The notes under the pieces are model-generated. The model had not been told where the DNA came from. It searched no databases and saw only the letters and a list, made by a program, of their open reading frames with translations. A program made the translations under genes and the position numbers. From Suilimivivens sp963638365 (GTDB lineage: Bacteria > Bacillota > Clostridia > Lachnospirales > Lachnospiraceae), in contig CAVHRK010000025.1 of the NCBI GenBank assembly GCA_963638365.1, forward strand, positions 34,005 to 98,004: a DNA stretch of 64,000 nt. The letters are read 5' to 3'. The stretch's first letter is position 1. Every line of letters begins with the position of its first letter. This document shows, piece by piece, positions 51,412-61,012 of this stretch.

Positions 51412-52991
51412 TCTTTCTTATATTCGGTGGGAAGCTTCCCGGTGTATTCCTTGAACAGATGGGAAAAGTAAGAAGGATTGCTGATTCCGATCTGTTCACA
51501 GATTCCTCCGATACTTTCATTTCCGTTCTGCAAAAGCTTCTTAGCCTTTTCCATACGGCACTGTAGCAGGTATTTTTTAAAGGACATCTGCTGACTTTCC
51601 TTAAAGACTCTTCCAAAGTAAACAGGATTTAAATACACATGCATGGCAACCGCCACAATCGAAAGGTCCTCTTCCTGCAAATGCTCATCAATATAGGCCA
51701 TGGCTTCTGCCATATATTCCCGGCTGCCCTTCACCTCATGGCTTGCGGCATAGTTCTTTCGTTCCTCAACCGCCCGGCACAGAATCTTGTAGCTCACATC
51801 CACTTCCTTTGAGGCACTTAAGTTCTGCATATTGGAATAATAATTCTGGAACTGCTTTTTCAGTTCCTCTGACATGCCATAAGTCTCTTCCAAAAAGACC
51901 TCTGCATCAAGCATGACCGTGTGAAGTCTCTGGCGCTGTACCTCCTCCTGCGCAGGCAATGTGTACAGGAAATGCACAAAAGCCTCCTTCAGAGCCTTTT
52001 CATCGTTCTTGCGAAGTGCGTTTGCAATCTGCTGTTCCTCCGGCGCTGAGGGGTCTTTGGTATACTGGGAGGCACTTTCCATATAAACAGTAAACGAACC
52101 GGAACCGGCTTCACTTGCCATGGTAAACAGCTCGCAGGCCTCATCGTAACTTTTCCGGATTCCCGGAAGTCCCTTATACGGCTTGGAAATCGAAGCAATG
52201 ATCGGACTCTTTAATTCCTCCTTCGCTTCCTCTAAAAGGTGCTTTAAAGCAAGCACCGTAGCATTCTCCTTCGTGCGGATCAGGTAAACATGCGTCTCTC
52301 CCTGCCCCTGTAAGCTTAAATAAGCAAACCTCTCCCGCAGCTTTTCCTCCAGAAAGGACTTCAGGGCAAAACGCGCCGCCTCATATTCCAGGGTATTCGT
52401 AATTTTGTACGCCAGATCAATATCCGCATTCACTGCAATAAATCGGTCTTCCTTTTGGAGCGGCTGTTCCACGGTTTCAAAAACTTCGGTCAGTTTATCA
52501 AACGAAATCTGATTGAGCAGATACTTCTGTACAATGACCTGCAAAAAGCTTGTCGCATCCTTCTTTACCAGCTTTTCCCAGTTCTCCATACGCTCTTCCT
52601 TCGTCCGCTTTTCCATACAGGTGCGGTACGCATTCTGCATGGTTTCCTGCAGCTTTTCATCCTCAATCGGCTTTAACAAATAAGCAAACGCACCGAGATC
52701 GCATGCCTCCTTCGCATACTCAAAATCCCGGTACGCACTTAATACGACAAACAGGCACTCCTGTCCTGTCTGCCGTATCATATCCATCATCTCTAATCCG
52801 GTCATCTGTTTCATCCGGATATCGGTCAGTACCACATCGGGCTTTTTCTCACGGATAACCTCAATTGCCTGCTCGCCGCTTAATGCCGTACCAACCACCT
52901 GAAATCCCATCTGATCCCAGTCGTAGGTCTTAAGCAGGCCCTTTAATAAAATCGGTTCATCATCTACAATTACAAGATCCAATAATTTCAT
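51405..52991 (-). CDS. Response regulator with AraC-type DNA-binding domain, YesN type
   Basis: 528 residues. Receiver domain at the N-terminus (IVDDEP, phospho-acceptor Asp57 in VVLTDIRM), a long middle region (about 130-410), and a C-terminal AraC double helix-turn-helix (SIVAVAMHVYLNPVYFGRVFKE, ISNPSYFSHLFKEYTGKLPTEYKKEW). It is the partner of the YesM-type kinase and probably activates the importer operon 5 kb downstream. First gene of the sensor triad. Confidence 0.92.
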   Translation of the reverse strand: MKLLDLVIVDDEPILLKGLLKTYDWDQMGFQVVGTALSGEQAIEVIREKKPDVVLTDIRMKQMTGLEMMDMIRQTGQECLFVVLSAYRDFEYAKEACDLGAFAYLLKPIEDEKLQETMQNAYRTCMEKRTKEERMENWEKLVKKDATSFLQVIVQKYLLNQISFDKLTEVFETVEQPLQKEDRFIAVNADIDLAYKITNTLEYEAARFALKSFLEEKLRERFAYLSLQGQGETHVYLIRTKENATVLALKHLLEEAKEELKSPIIASISKPYKGLPGIRKSYDEACELFTMASEAGSGSFTVYMESASQYTKDPSAPEEQQIANALRKNDEKALKEAFVHFLYTLPAQEEVQRQRLHTVMLDAEVFLEETYGMSEELKKQFQNYYSNMQNLSASKEVDVSYKILCRAVEERKNYAASHEVKGSREYMAEAMAYIDEHLQEEDLSIVAVAMHVYLNPVYFGRVFKESQQMSFKKYLLQCRMEKAKKLLQNGNESIGGICEQIGISNPSYFSHLFKEYTGKLPTEYKKEW

Positions 52992-53094
52992 CGTTGCTTC
53001 CCCATATATAAACCTATGATTTCATCTCTTTCAGTTTACCTGCCTGATACAAAAAATCATACCAATTGTCATACACGGAATGCCAAAAATCATA

Positions 53095-54930
53095 CTATTT
53101 GGTCTGATTCAGGATTTCCATAAACTCTTCTCCTGTAATGGTTTCCTTTTCATACAGGTATTTGGCAAGTTCGTGGAGTTTGTCCTGATGGGAGCTTAAA
53201 AGCTCCATTGCGGTGCTGTAGCCCTGCTTTACCAGGGAAATCACCATATCATCAATCTCTGCGGCCTTCTGCGGAGAACAGCTTAAGGTAGCGTCTTCTC
53301 CAAGATACGCATTGTTCTGGGTTTCAAAGGCAACCATACCGAATTCCTCACTCATGCCGTACCGGGTAATCATCGCCTTTGCAAGCTTCGTTGCCTGCTC
53401 AATGTCATTGGAGGCCCCGGTGGTAATGGAATGGAAAATCAGTTCTTCGGCACATCTTCCACCTGTGAGGGTTGCAATCTTATTCGTAAGCTCTTCCTTC
53501 GTCATCAGGTTATGCTCCTCGGCATCTACCTGCATGGTATAACCGAGTGCACCGGAGGTACGGGGAATAATTGTAATCTTGGTAACCGGTGCGGACTGTG
53601 TCTGCAAAGCAGCCACAAGGGCGTGCCCGATCTCATGGTAGGATACAATGAGACGTTCCTTCGTGGACAGGACTTTATTCTTCTTCTGATAACCGGCAAT
53701 AACGGTTTCAATACTCTCTTCGAGGTCTGCCTGGGTAACAAACTTACGGTTCTCACGGACTGCACGGAGTGCGGCTTCATTTACCATGTTGGCAAGCTCT
53801 GCGCCGGAGGCTCCGGAAGCGGCTCTTGCAATGGCATTGAAATCCACCTGGTCTGCCAGTTTTACCTTGCGGGCATGTACCTTCAGAATTTCTTCTCTTC
53901 CTTTTAAATCCGGAAGTTCCACAGGGATTCTCCGGTCAAAACGTCCGGGACGGAGTAACGCCGGATCCAGACTGTCCGGACGGTTCGTTGCAGCCAGAAT
54001 CACAACCCCCTTCGAAGCATCAAAGCCATCCATCTCGGTCAGTAACTGGTTCAGGGTCTGCTCCCGTTCATCGTTACCGCCATAACCACCGCTGTCACGC
54101 TTTTTACCAATCGTATCAATCTCATCGATAAACACAATACAGGGAGCCTTTTCATTCGCCTGCTTAAACAGGTCACGCACCTTGGAAGCCCCCATACCAA
54201 CGAACATCTCTACGAATTCCGAACCGGAAATTGAGAAGAACGGTACACTGGCTTCTCCTGCAACAGCCTTGGCCAGTAAGGTTTTACCGGTTCCGGGAGG
54301 TCCAACGAGAAGTGCCCCCTTCGGACATACCGCACCGATTTCCTGATACTTTGCAGGGTTATGCAGGAAGTCAACAATTTCGGTTAAAAGCTCTTTGGCT
54401 TCGTCTTCTCCTGCTACATCATTAAAGGTAATTCCGGTTGTGGATTCCACATAGACCTTGGCATTGCTTTTTCCGAAGGACATAAACGGATTTCCTGCTC
54501 CGCCGCCTCCCATCTTTTTCATCATGTAATTGCTAAGGAGCTGTCCGAGTCCCCAGAAAATCAGGATCGGGAGAATCCATACCAGCAGGAAATTTAAGAT
54601 CGGGTTCATTTCCTTCTCTGCGACACGGCCGAACTCACAGCCTGCATCCTCCAGACGGTTCACAAGATCCGGATCATCGAATGTTGTGGTCTCGTAATAC
54701 TTCGGCTCTTCCTTATTGTTGTCCACAAAATAAATGGAATCACCGTTTAACTCTACCTTGGACACTTCCTTATTTTCTACCATGTTAAGGAACGTTCCGT
54801 AATCCACTTCCGTGATCTGATTTCTTCCGATGAGTAACGGGAACAGGAAGGTATTGAGCAGAATCAATACCACCATCGCCACAAGGTAATAAAACAATAA
54901 TGGTTTCTTGGGTCTTTCAACTTTTTTCAT
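53095..54930 (-). CDS. ftsH: ATP-dependent zinc metalloprotease FtsH
   Basis: 611 residues, membrane-anchored AAA+ protease for quality control. Two membrane segments (about 11-34 and 110-132) enclose an extracytoplasmic domain. Walker A GPPGTGKT (210-217), Walker B IVFIDE, SRH NRPDSLDPALLRPGRFDR, and the zinc motif HEIGH (432-436), where most relatives have HEAGH. The glutamate and both histidines are intact. It starts 3 nt after an AraC regulator gene, an unusual partner. Many Lachnospiraceae carry more than one ftsH; whether this is the main copy is unknown. Confidence 0.95.
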   Translation of the reverse strand: MKKVERPKKPLLFYYLVAMVVLILLNTFLFPLLIGRNQITEVDYGTFLNMVENKEVSKVELNGDSIYFVDNNKEEPKYYETTTFDDPDLVNRLEDAGCEFGRVAEKEMNPILNFLLVWILPILIFWGLGQLLSNYMMKKMGGGGAGNPFMSFGKSNAKVYVESTTGITFNDVAGEDEAKELLTEIVDFLHNPAKYQEIGAVCPKGALLVGPPGTGKTLLAKAVAGEASVPFFSISGSEFVEMFVGMGASKVRDLFKQANEKAPCIVFIDEIDTIGKKRDSGGYGGNDEREQTLNQLLTEMDGFDASKGVVILAATNRPDSLDPALLRPGRFDRRIPVELPDLKGREEILKVHARKVKLADQVDFNAIARAASGASGAELANMVNEAALRAVRENRKFVTQADLEESIETVIAGYQKKNKVLSTKERLIVSYHEIGHALVAALQTQSAPVTKITIIPRTSGALGYTMQVDAEEHNLMTKEELTNKIATLTGGRCAEELIFHSITTGASNDIEQATKLAKAMITRYGMSEEFGMVAFETQNNAYLGEDATLSCSPQKAAEIDDMVISLVKQGYSTAMELLSSHQDKLHELAKYLYEKETITGEEFMEILNQTK

Positions 54931-54933
54931 ACG

Positions 54934-55803
54934 CTATCCTCTCTTTTGCTTTTTATATTGTTTGGGCGTACACCCGGTAATGCACTTAAATTTCCTGTTA
55001 AAATTGGATAAGTTCTTAAATCCACACTGGTAAGCGGCCTCTGCTACTGCGGTTCCATCAAGGATCCTTTCACACGCCTTCTGGATCCGCAGGCAGTTCA
55101 GATACTCAATTGCTCCCATCCCGGAAGCCTCCCGGAACTTCTGCATGAAATAGCTTTCACTTAAATGAACCTGCCTGGCAAGCAGCTCTATGGTAATCGC
55201 TTCTTCGTAATGCTCTGCCATATAGTCAAGCACGGTACGGATCTCTCCCCAGGAATCGGTTTCCTGCTGGTAGATGATGGTCCCGGACTTCCCGGCATAC
55301 CACAGGAGCCGCAGCAGCTCTCCTTTCATCAGTAGGTCCGTCTGTGCACGGTTCTCCTTCGCGCAGAAAATGATATGCTCCGCACATTCTTTTAATTGCA
55401 GATAACAGGAGTTGTCGGTATGGATCGGAAGAATCCGTGCCGTTCCCCGACAGAGCGGAAAGATCATCTCCGTATAGCACCGGTCCTCATTGCTGCCAAA
55501 CATCTCGGTACTGAATACCACCGTGTCATAGCAAAGTCGTCCGTTTGTTTCAATCGCGTGCAGCTCTTCCGGCCGGATCAGTAAGATATCTCCCGGACCG
55601 ACCTCCACTTCCCGGTCTCCGATTCTCATGATCCCTTCACCATCTGTTACATAATTCAGTTCCCATTCCACATGCCAGTGAAGCGGCACGAACGGAAAGT
55701 AATCCGGAATCCAGCTTTTATAATAACTGTATGGCACAAGGTAGGAGCTGTGCTTACGCTTTTCATGTGCATTTGGTTCAAACAGTTCCTGATTTTCTGC
55801 CAC
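54934..55803 (-). CDS. AraC family transcriptional regulator with cupin sensor domain
   Basis: 289 residues. The N-terminal cupin-like part (HWHVEWELNYVTDGEGIMRIGDREVEVGPGDILLI) likely binds a sugar. The C-terminal AraC domain has SESYFMQKFREASG and GFKNLSNFNRKFKCITGCTPKQYK. Start is GTG with GGGAG just upstream. It is divergent from the GH13 gene and shares a 165-nt control region with two direct repeats 21 bp apart, so it probably controls that gene and its own operon with ftsH. Confidence 0.92.
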   Translation of the reverse strand: MAENQELFEPNAHEKRKHSSYLVPYSYYKSWIPDYFPFVPLHWHVEWELNYVTDGEGIMRIGDREVEVGPGDILLIRPEELHAIETNGRLCYDTVVFSTEMFGSNEDRCYTEMIFPLCRGTARILPIHTDNSCYLQLKECAEHIIFCAKENRAQTDLLMKGELLRLLWYAGKSGTIIYQQETDSWGEIRTVLDYMAEHYEEAITIELLARQVHLSESYFMQKFREASGMGAIEYLNCLRIQKACERILDGTAVAEAAYQCGFKNLSNFNRKFKCITGCTPKQYKKQKRG

Positions 55804-55825
55804 GCGCTCCCTTCCTTTCCAAATA

Positions 55826-55856
55826 CCATAGAATTGTACTATTTTTCCATAGAATT
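55826..55856. promoter_or_regulatory. Direct-repeat operator candidate in the AraC/GH13 divergent region
   Basis: CCATAGAATT occurs at 55826-55835 and again at 55847-55856, exactly 21 bp (two helical turns) apart, the geometry of AraC-type half-sites. A plausible GH13 promoter overlaps: TTGTAC (55834-55839), 16 nt, TATAGT (55856-55861). Confidence 0.5.
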
Positions 55857-55968
55857 ATAGTAGAATAATCCTATTTAAGATAGTATTGTATCGTTAGAGA
55901 CAGGGAAAATCAATTCCCTTACCGCAGATTTAATAAAAATTTTAGATCCTGAATGATGGAGGTTACCT

Positions 55969-57516
55969 ATGAGCACAGAAAGAAAACAACCCGAATGGCT
56001 TGACAATGCCGTATTCTATGAAATTTATCCCCAGTCCTTCCGTGATACCAACGCAGACGGTATCGGTGATTTTAACGGAATTATCGAAAAGCTGGACTAC
56101 ATTAAGGAACTGGGCTGTACCGCCCTCTGGCTGAATCCCTGCTTCCAGTCCCCCTTCGGTGATGCCGGATATGATGTGGAGGACTATTACACCGTGGCTC
56201 CCCGTTACGGAACCAACGAAGATCTTGTGCATTTATTTCAGGAAGCACACAAAAGAGACATGCATATCCTTCTTGACCTCGTTCCCGGCCACACGGCCGT
56301 TACCTGCAAGTGGTTCAAGGAATCCATGAAGGCAGAAAAGAATGAATATACCGACCGCTATGTCTGGACGGACAGCGCATGGGAATCCCCGGAAAATATG
56401 GCAACCATCCGTGGCATCTCCGATCGTGACGGTTCCTGCGTAGTAAACTTCTTTTCCCACCAGCCTGCTTTAAACTACGGCTTCTATCAGCCGGATCCGG
56501 AGAAAAAGTGGCAGCAGCCCATGGATGCAGAAGGTCCCATGGCTACCCGTGACGAATTAAAAAATATCATGCGCTTCTGGCTTTCCTTAGGATGTGACGG
56601 CTTCCGTGTGGATATGGCAGGCTCCCTTGTTAAAAATGATGTAGATGGAAAAGGCACAATCGCACTCTGGCAGGACATCCGTGAATTCCTGGATGAGGAA
56701 TTTCCGGCCGCTGCCATGGTCAGCGAATGGGGCGAACCGGATAAGAGTCTCATCGGCGGTTTCCATATGGACTTCCTGCTTCACTTCGGCCCTTCCCATT
56801 ACAACGATCTGTTCCGCTGCGAAGAGCCTTACTTCTCCCGCCGTGGAAAAGGAAGCGCGAAGGAATTTGTTGCCAAGTACTGTGAAAACTATGAAAAGAC
56901 CAACGGCAAAGGTCTGATCTGCATTCCCTCCGGCAATCACGACATGGATCGTCTGGCCCGTACCCTCGATCCTGAAGAAATGAAGATCGCTTTTGCGTTC
57001 CTGCTTTCCATGCCCGGCGCGCCGTTCATTTATTACGGTGATGAAATCGGCATGCGCTATGTCGAGAACTTAACTTCCGTAGAGGGTGGCTATAACCGTA
57101 CCGGTTCCCGTTCCCCGATGCAGTGGAACACTTCCGCGAATGCAGGCTTTTCTTCCGCTCCTTCCGAAAAGCTGTATGTTCCTGTGGATCCCGACCGGAA
57201 CCGCCCGAATGCAGAAAAGGAAATGGCAGATGACACCTCCCTTTACAGTGAAGTAAAGCGTCTGATTGCTTTCCGTATGGCTCACCCTGCCCTGCAGAGT
57301 ATGGCTGCGATCCACTTCCGCTCCGACGAGGATCCGCTCGTTTACGAACGTACCTGTAACGAAGAAAAGATTCTGGTGATCATTCATCCGGCAGACCGTA
57401 ACGTAGTTGTTCGGGATGTGAAAGGTGAGATCCTTTATACCGTTGGTGGAAATGCCTCTGTGACGGAAGATGGCCTTGCAGTCGATGGTGGAACTGCCGT
57501 GTTTGTGAAATTATAG
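55969..57516 (+). CDS. GH13 family alpha-glucosidase/amylase (cytoplasmic)
   Basis: 515 residues, no signal peptide. TIM-barrel motifs: DLVPGHT (103-109), GFRVDMA with nucleophile Asp215, SEWGEP with acid/base Glu253, and SGNHD with Asp325. PMQWNTSANAGFS and the small C-terminal beta domain fit the oligo-1,6-glucosidase/maltogenic side of GH13. Region I has Gly where most relatives have Asn (DLVPNHT). Precise specificity is open. SD GGAGG precedes the ATG. It probably acts on imported maltodextrin with glycogen phosphorylase. Confidence 0.9.
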   Translation: MSTERKQPEWLDNAVFYEIYPQSFRDTNADGIGDFNGIIEKLDYIKELGCTALWLNPCFQSPFGDAGYDVEDYYTVAPRYGTNEDLVHLFQEAHKRDMHILLDLVPGHTAVTCKWFKESMKAEKNEYTDRYVWTDSAWESPENMATIRGISDRDGSCVVNFFSHQPALNYGFYQPDPEKKWQQPMDAEGPMATRDELKNIMRFWLSLGCDGFRVDMAGSLVKNDVDGKGTIALWQDIREFLDEEFPAAAMVSEWGEPDKSLIGGFHMDFLLHFGPSHYNDLFRCEEPYFSRRGKGSAKEFVAKYCENYEKTNGKGLICIPSGNHDMDRLARTLDPEEMKIAFAFLLSMPGAPFIYYGDEIGMRYVENLTSVEGGYNRTGSRSPMQWNTSANAGFSSAPSEKLYVPVDPDRNRPNAEKEMADDTSLYSEVKRLIAFRMAHPALQSMAAIHFRSDEDPLVYERTCNEEKILVIIHPADRNVVVRDVKGEILYTVGGNASVTEDGLAVDGGTAVFVKL

Positions 57517-57596
57517 TGCAAAACGGATGCTTCCTGTGGAATCATCCAATCATCACATACACACTGTATTCTTATCATCATATAATTAGAGAAAAT

Positions 57597-57646
57597 AAAA
57601 GACATATATTTCAAAGCTTACCACTGCTTGTAAATATATGTCTTTT
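57597..57646. terminator. Bidirectional terminator between GH13 and metH
   Basis: AAAAGACATATATTT (57597-57611) pairs with AAATATATGTCTTTT, flanked by an A-run and T-run, so it can stop transcription from both convergent genes. Confidence 0.85.
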
Positions 57647-57667
57647 TATGTTGCAATGCATATGAGA

Positions 57668-57694
57668 AAATGATCCAGTGGATCATTTTTGAGT
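57668..57694 (-). repeat. 27-nt palindromic repeat, copy 1 (after metH)
   Basis: Dyad AATGATCC-3 nt-GGATCATT flanked by A/T runs, starting 7 nt past the metH stop. The same 27 bases recur at 63920-63946 in the opposite strand orientation, 22 nt after azlD; relative to each upstream gene the orientation is the same. Confidence 0.75.
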
Positions 57695-57701
57695 GATCTG
57701 T

Positions 57702-60131
57702 TTAATGCGATCCGTTCATCTCTGCAAATAACCGCTCTGCATAATACACAGACTGCATGGCATCCTTTCCATAGAAATCGGCACCGATCATATCCGCATA
57801 TTCCTGCGTCAGTACCGCACCGCCGACCATTACCTTACATTCCGGAACTTCCCTGCGAAGCTGTTTGATCGTCTCTTCCATGCTTTCTACGGTTGTGGTC
57901 ATTAAGGCACTCAATCCGACAAGCGGTGCGTGACTTTCTTTCACCGCTTCCACGACCGTTTCCGGAGGCACATCCTTTCCGAGATCAATCACATCATAAC
58001 CGTAATTTTCCAGCAGAACCTTTACGATGTTCTTTCCAATATCGTGGATATCGCCCTTCACAGTTGCAATGACGATCGTTCCCTTCTTCTCCTGTGCGAC
58101 GCCCTGGCTTGCAACGTATTCCTTAATGGCTTCGAATCCGGCCTTTGCCGCCTCCGCACTCATCAGGAGCTGTGGCAGGAACATCGTTCCCTTTTCAAAC
58201 CCCTGTCCGACAAGATCCAGTGCCGGAACCAGATCTTCATTGATGATTCCCATGGTGCCCTTCTTTGGCTTACCGGTTCCGTCATCCTCTAACAACTCCT
58301 TCGTTGCCCGGAATGCCGGCTCCTTCAAGCCCTTGACGATGCAGTCCTTTAAGCTGATCGCACCTTTTCCTGCGGCTGCATTACCTGCACCACCCGCTAC
58401 ATCGCTTACGACCTTAATCTGCATCGCTGCATACTTCTCGATATAGTCCCTGCACTGGCTGTCGAAGCCGCCAAGCACACAATAGGTATCGTACGCCTGA
58501 TGCATCAAGGCCGCATTCGGATTAATGATTCCGGCAGACAGTCCGGCATCCATTGCCATCGAGAAAAAGGCAGCATTGATGATTTCACGCTGTGGCAGTC
58601 CGAAGGAAATATTGGAAACACCAAGGACGGTTCTGCCTCCCTGTGCCTTAATGCCGCGTACGGTATCCAATGTCGTTCTGGCAGAAGAATCATCCGTACT
58701 CATCGTCATGGTGAGGGCATCGATGACGATGTCCTTCCGTTTAATTCCATACTCTTCGGCGGTACGGTAAATCTTCTCTGCAATGGCAAGTCTCCCTTCG
58801 GAGGTATTGGGAATGCCATCCTCATCCAGAGTCAGACCGACAACGGTTCCGCCATACTTCTGTACCAGCGGAAAAATTGCCCGCATGACTTCGTCTTTTC
58901 CGTTTACGGAATTGATCATCGGCTTTCCATTATAAATCCGCAGAGCCTGTTCCATAGCTTCCACGTTCGTGGTATCAATCTGTAACGGAAGCGGCAGGAC
59001 GCTCTGTAATTCATAAACGGTCCGCTTCATCATGGCCACTTCATCGATTTCCGGAAGTCCCACATTCACATCCAGAATATGTGCTCCGGAATCTGCCTGC
59101 TTCACGCCCTCTTCCAGAATGTATTCCATATTCTGATCGCGGAGTGCCTGCTTAAACTTTGACTTTCCGGTCGGATTAATCCGTTCGCCGATAATCATGG
59201 GTTTCTTGCCAAGCTCTACTGCCATGGAATAAGAAGTGACTATCGTTTCTTCCTTTTCTACAAGGGGCTTTGGTACGATGTCCTTACACCGTTCCGTCAG
59301 TGCCTTAATGTGTGCCGGGGTCGTGCCGCAGCATCCACCGGCCATCCATGCGCCCATGCGGATAATCTCTTCCACATCGGCTGCAAATTCTTCCGGATCG
59401 ACATCATATACCGTCTTCCCGTTTTCCGTTCTCGGAAGTCCGGCATTCGGTGTAATCACCAAAGGCAGGGAAGAAAGCTCTGCCATCTTTTCAAAAATCG
59501 GTTTCATCTGCTTCGGTCCAAGTCCGCAGTTCATGCCAAGTGCATCCACCCGGAGTCCCTCTAACATCGCAACCACAACCTCGGGGGATGCCCCGGTTAA
59601 CATCTTATGGCTTTCATCGAAAACCACCGTTGCAACAACCGGAAGATCCGAATTTTCCTTGGCTGCAAGAACGGCCGCCTTTAACTCATAGGTATCGCTC
59701 ATGGTTTCAATCAAAATCAAATCTGCTCCGGCAGCTGCCCCGATCTTTACCACTTCCGCATAAACCGATACGGCTTCCTCGAAATCAAGCGTTCCCATAG
59801 GCTTTAACAGCTTGCCAGTCGGTCCTAAATCAAGCGCGACATAGGCATTCCGTCCACATTCTGCAACTGCCTTTTTCGCATTCTTCACCGCTGCTTCCAC
59901 GATCTCCTGCAGATTATGATATTTAAAGCGGTTAGCCCCGAATGTATTGGCAAGAATGATGTCAGCCCCGGCTTCGAGGTATTCCTTATGAATTGCAAAC
60001 AGCTCCTCCGGCTTGCTTAAATTCCATGTTTCCGGAAGTTCTCCCGGCTTCAATCCCCTTGCCTGAAGGAGGGATCCTAATCCTCCATCAAAAAAGATCA
60101 TACGTTTTCCAAGTTCTTCTCTGATATTCAT
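57702..60131 (-). CDS. metH: Cobalamin-dependent methionine synthase lacking the activation domain
   Basis: 809 residues in place of about 1200. Homocysteine-binding barrel (1-290) with zinc ligands Cys202 and Cys267/Cys268; pterin-binding domain (about 310-560, PMIIGERINPTGK); cap (about 595-680) and B12 Rossmann domain with DIHDIG (694-699, His696 as lower ligand). The C-terminal AdoMet reactivation domain is missing and is encoded at 60257-60928. It transfers methyl from methyl-THF to homocysteine. Start has GGAAGACAGGA upstream. No SAM or cobalamin riboswitch is visible before it. Confidence 0.95.
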   Translation of the reverse strand: MNIREELGKRMIFFDGGLGSLLQARGLKPGELPETWNLSKPEELFAIHKEYLEAGADIILANTFGANRFKYHNLQEIVEAAVKNAKKAVAECGRNAYVALDLGPTGKLLKPMGTLDFEEAVSVYAEVVKIGAAAGADLILIETMSDTYELKAAVLAAKENSDLPVVATVVFDESHKMLTGASPEVVVAMLEGLRVDALGMNCGLGPKQMKPIFEKMAELSSLPLVITPNAGLPRTENGKTVYDVDPEEFAADVEEIIRMGAWMAGGCCGTTPAHIKALTERCKDIVPKPLVEKEETIVTSYSMAVELGKKPMIIGERINPTGKSKFKQALRDQNMEYILEEGVKQADSGAHILDVNVGLPEIDEVAMMKRTVYELQSVLPLPLQIDTTNVEAMEQALRIYNGKPMINSVNGKDEVMRAIFPLVQKYGGTVVGLTLDEDGIPNTSEGRLAIAEKIYRTAEEYGIKRKDIVIDALTMTMSTDDSSARTTLDTVRGIKAQGGRTVLGVSNISFGLPQREIINAAFFSMAMDAGLSAGIINPNAALMHQAYDTYCVLGGFDSQCRDYIEKYAAMQIKVVSDVAGGAGNAAAGKGAISLKDCIVKGLKEPAFRATKELLEDDGTGKPKKGTMGIINEDLVPALDLVGQGFEKGTMFLPQLLMSAEAAKAGFEAIKEYVASQGVAQEKKGTIVIATVKGDIHDIGKNIVKVLLENYGYDVIDLGKDVPPETVVEAVKESHAPLVGLSALMTTTVESMEETIKQLRREVPECKVMVGGAVLTQEYADMIGADFYGKDAMQSVYYAERLFAEMNGSH

Positions 60132-60256
60132 TCCTGTCTTCCCATCCGGTAACCATTCCTGATTACCTGTATTTATTCGTTCTATCAGTAATTCTATTTT
60201 ATTGAAAATTGTAAACTTCTCTCAGGTTCACATTATTTTCTACAATCTATAACCTT

Positions 60257-60928
60257 CTATGTATTTCTCCGGTAGGCACATGTGGTATTCGCACAGGCTT
60301 CGCACCCTTCGATCCGACAGTGGTTATTAACTTCACTCACACCCATAATGGCGGTAACAGACTTTTCGGGAAGCATGATGTCTCCCTCGGATAAATAAAT
60401 TCCGGCCCGCTTCGTTGCCTCAATGGTGTCTAAGAACCGGCCCTGTATGGCAAGCGGCAGATCTCCGTATCCGGGACTGAAACGCGGCCGTAAGAAAAGG
60501 TGTTCTGCCTGCAGTTCCTCTTCTAATCTTCTCTGGCATTGGTCACAGTAGGCCTCCATCGCTGCTGCTCCCACTGCCTGTAAAATCGCAGCCTTCGTAA
60601 TGTTCAGCCTGCCAAAGCGTGTCATCAGCCGGTCCACACCATTTCCCAGTGTTGCAGCAAAGTAAATGACCTCCCGGCAGCCTCGCAGATTCGTAGAAAG
60701 GTTCCGGCTCTTTAACACAAGCCCTCCTGCCTCCATCGTATCATCTTCCAGAATGGTAAGCGGGAACCGCCGGTAAACACACCGTGGCTGGATCACTTTA
60801 AGCATCTCGCGGATGCATTCCCTGATCTGCCCTGTAATGGTCTCATCGGCTTTCTGCCCCCGGTATCCCAGATAACGCAGAACTTCTGACTGTTTAATTT
60901 CCTCTTCTGTGATTCCCGGTTGTGGCAT
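60257..60928 (-). CDS. Stand-alone methionine synthase activation domain protein
   Basis: 223 residues resembling the AdoMet-binding reactivation domain of MetH (RFSPGYGDLPLAIQ; SVTAIMGVSEV). It would remethylate oxidised cob(II)alamin on the split MetH. The C-terminus adds a cysteine cluster (C..C..C, CRIEGCEACANTTCAYR) that could bind a metal or Fe-S cluster, which classical MetH lacks in this place. It lies between metF and metH in the same orientation. Confidence 0.9.
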   Translation of the reverse strand: MPQPGITEEEIKQSEVLRYLGYRGQKADETITGQIRECIREMLKVIQPRCVYRRFPLTILEDDTMEAGGLVLKSRNLSTNLRGCREVIYFAATLGNGVDRLMTRFGRLNITKAAILQAVGAAAMEAYCDQCQRRLEEELQAEHLFLRPRFSPGYGDLPLAIQGRFLDTIEATKRAGIYLSEGDIMLPEKSVTAIMGVSEVNNHCRIEGCEACANTTCAYRRNT

Positions 60929-61012
60929 CCATTTTCACCCTCATTCCTGTGCCATCGTTACTCGTAACTTTGAATTCCAAAGTTCATGGCAATATGCCTG
61001 TTCAGACTAAGA

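Noticed and set aside
53060..53094. Repeated AATCATAC between ftsH and the response regulator gene
   Set aside because: Short AT-rich matches in a promoter region; likely chance, with no symmetric or spaced pattern.
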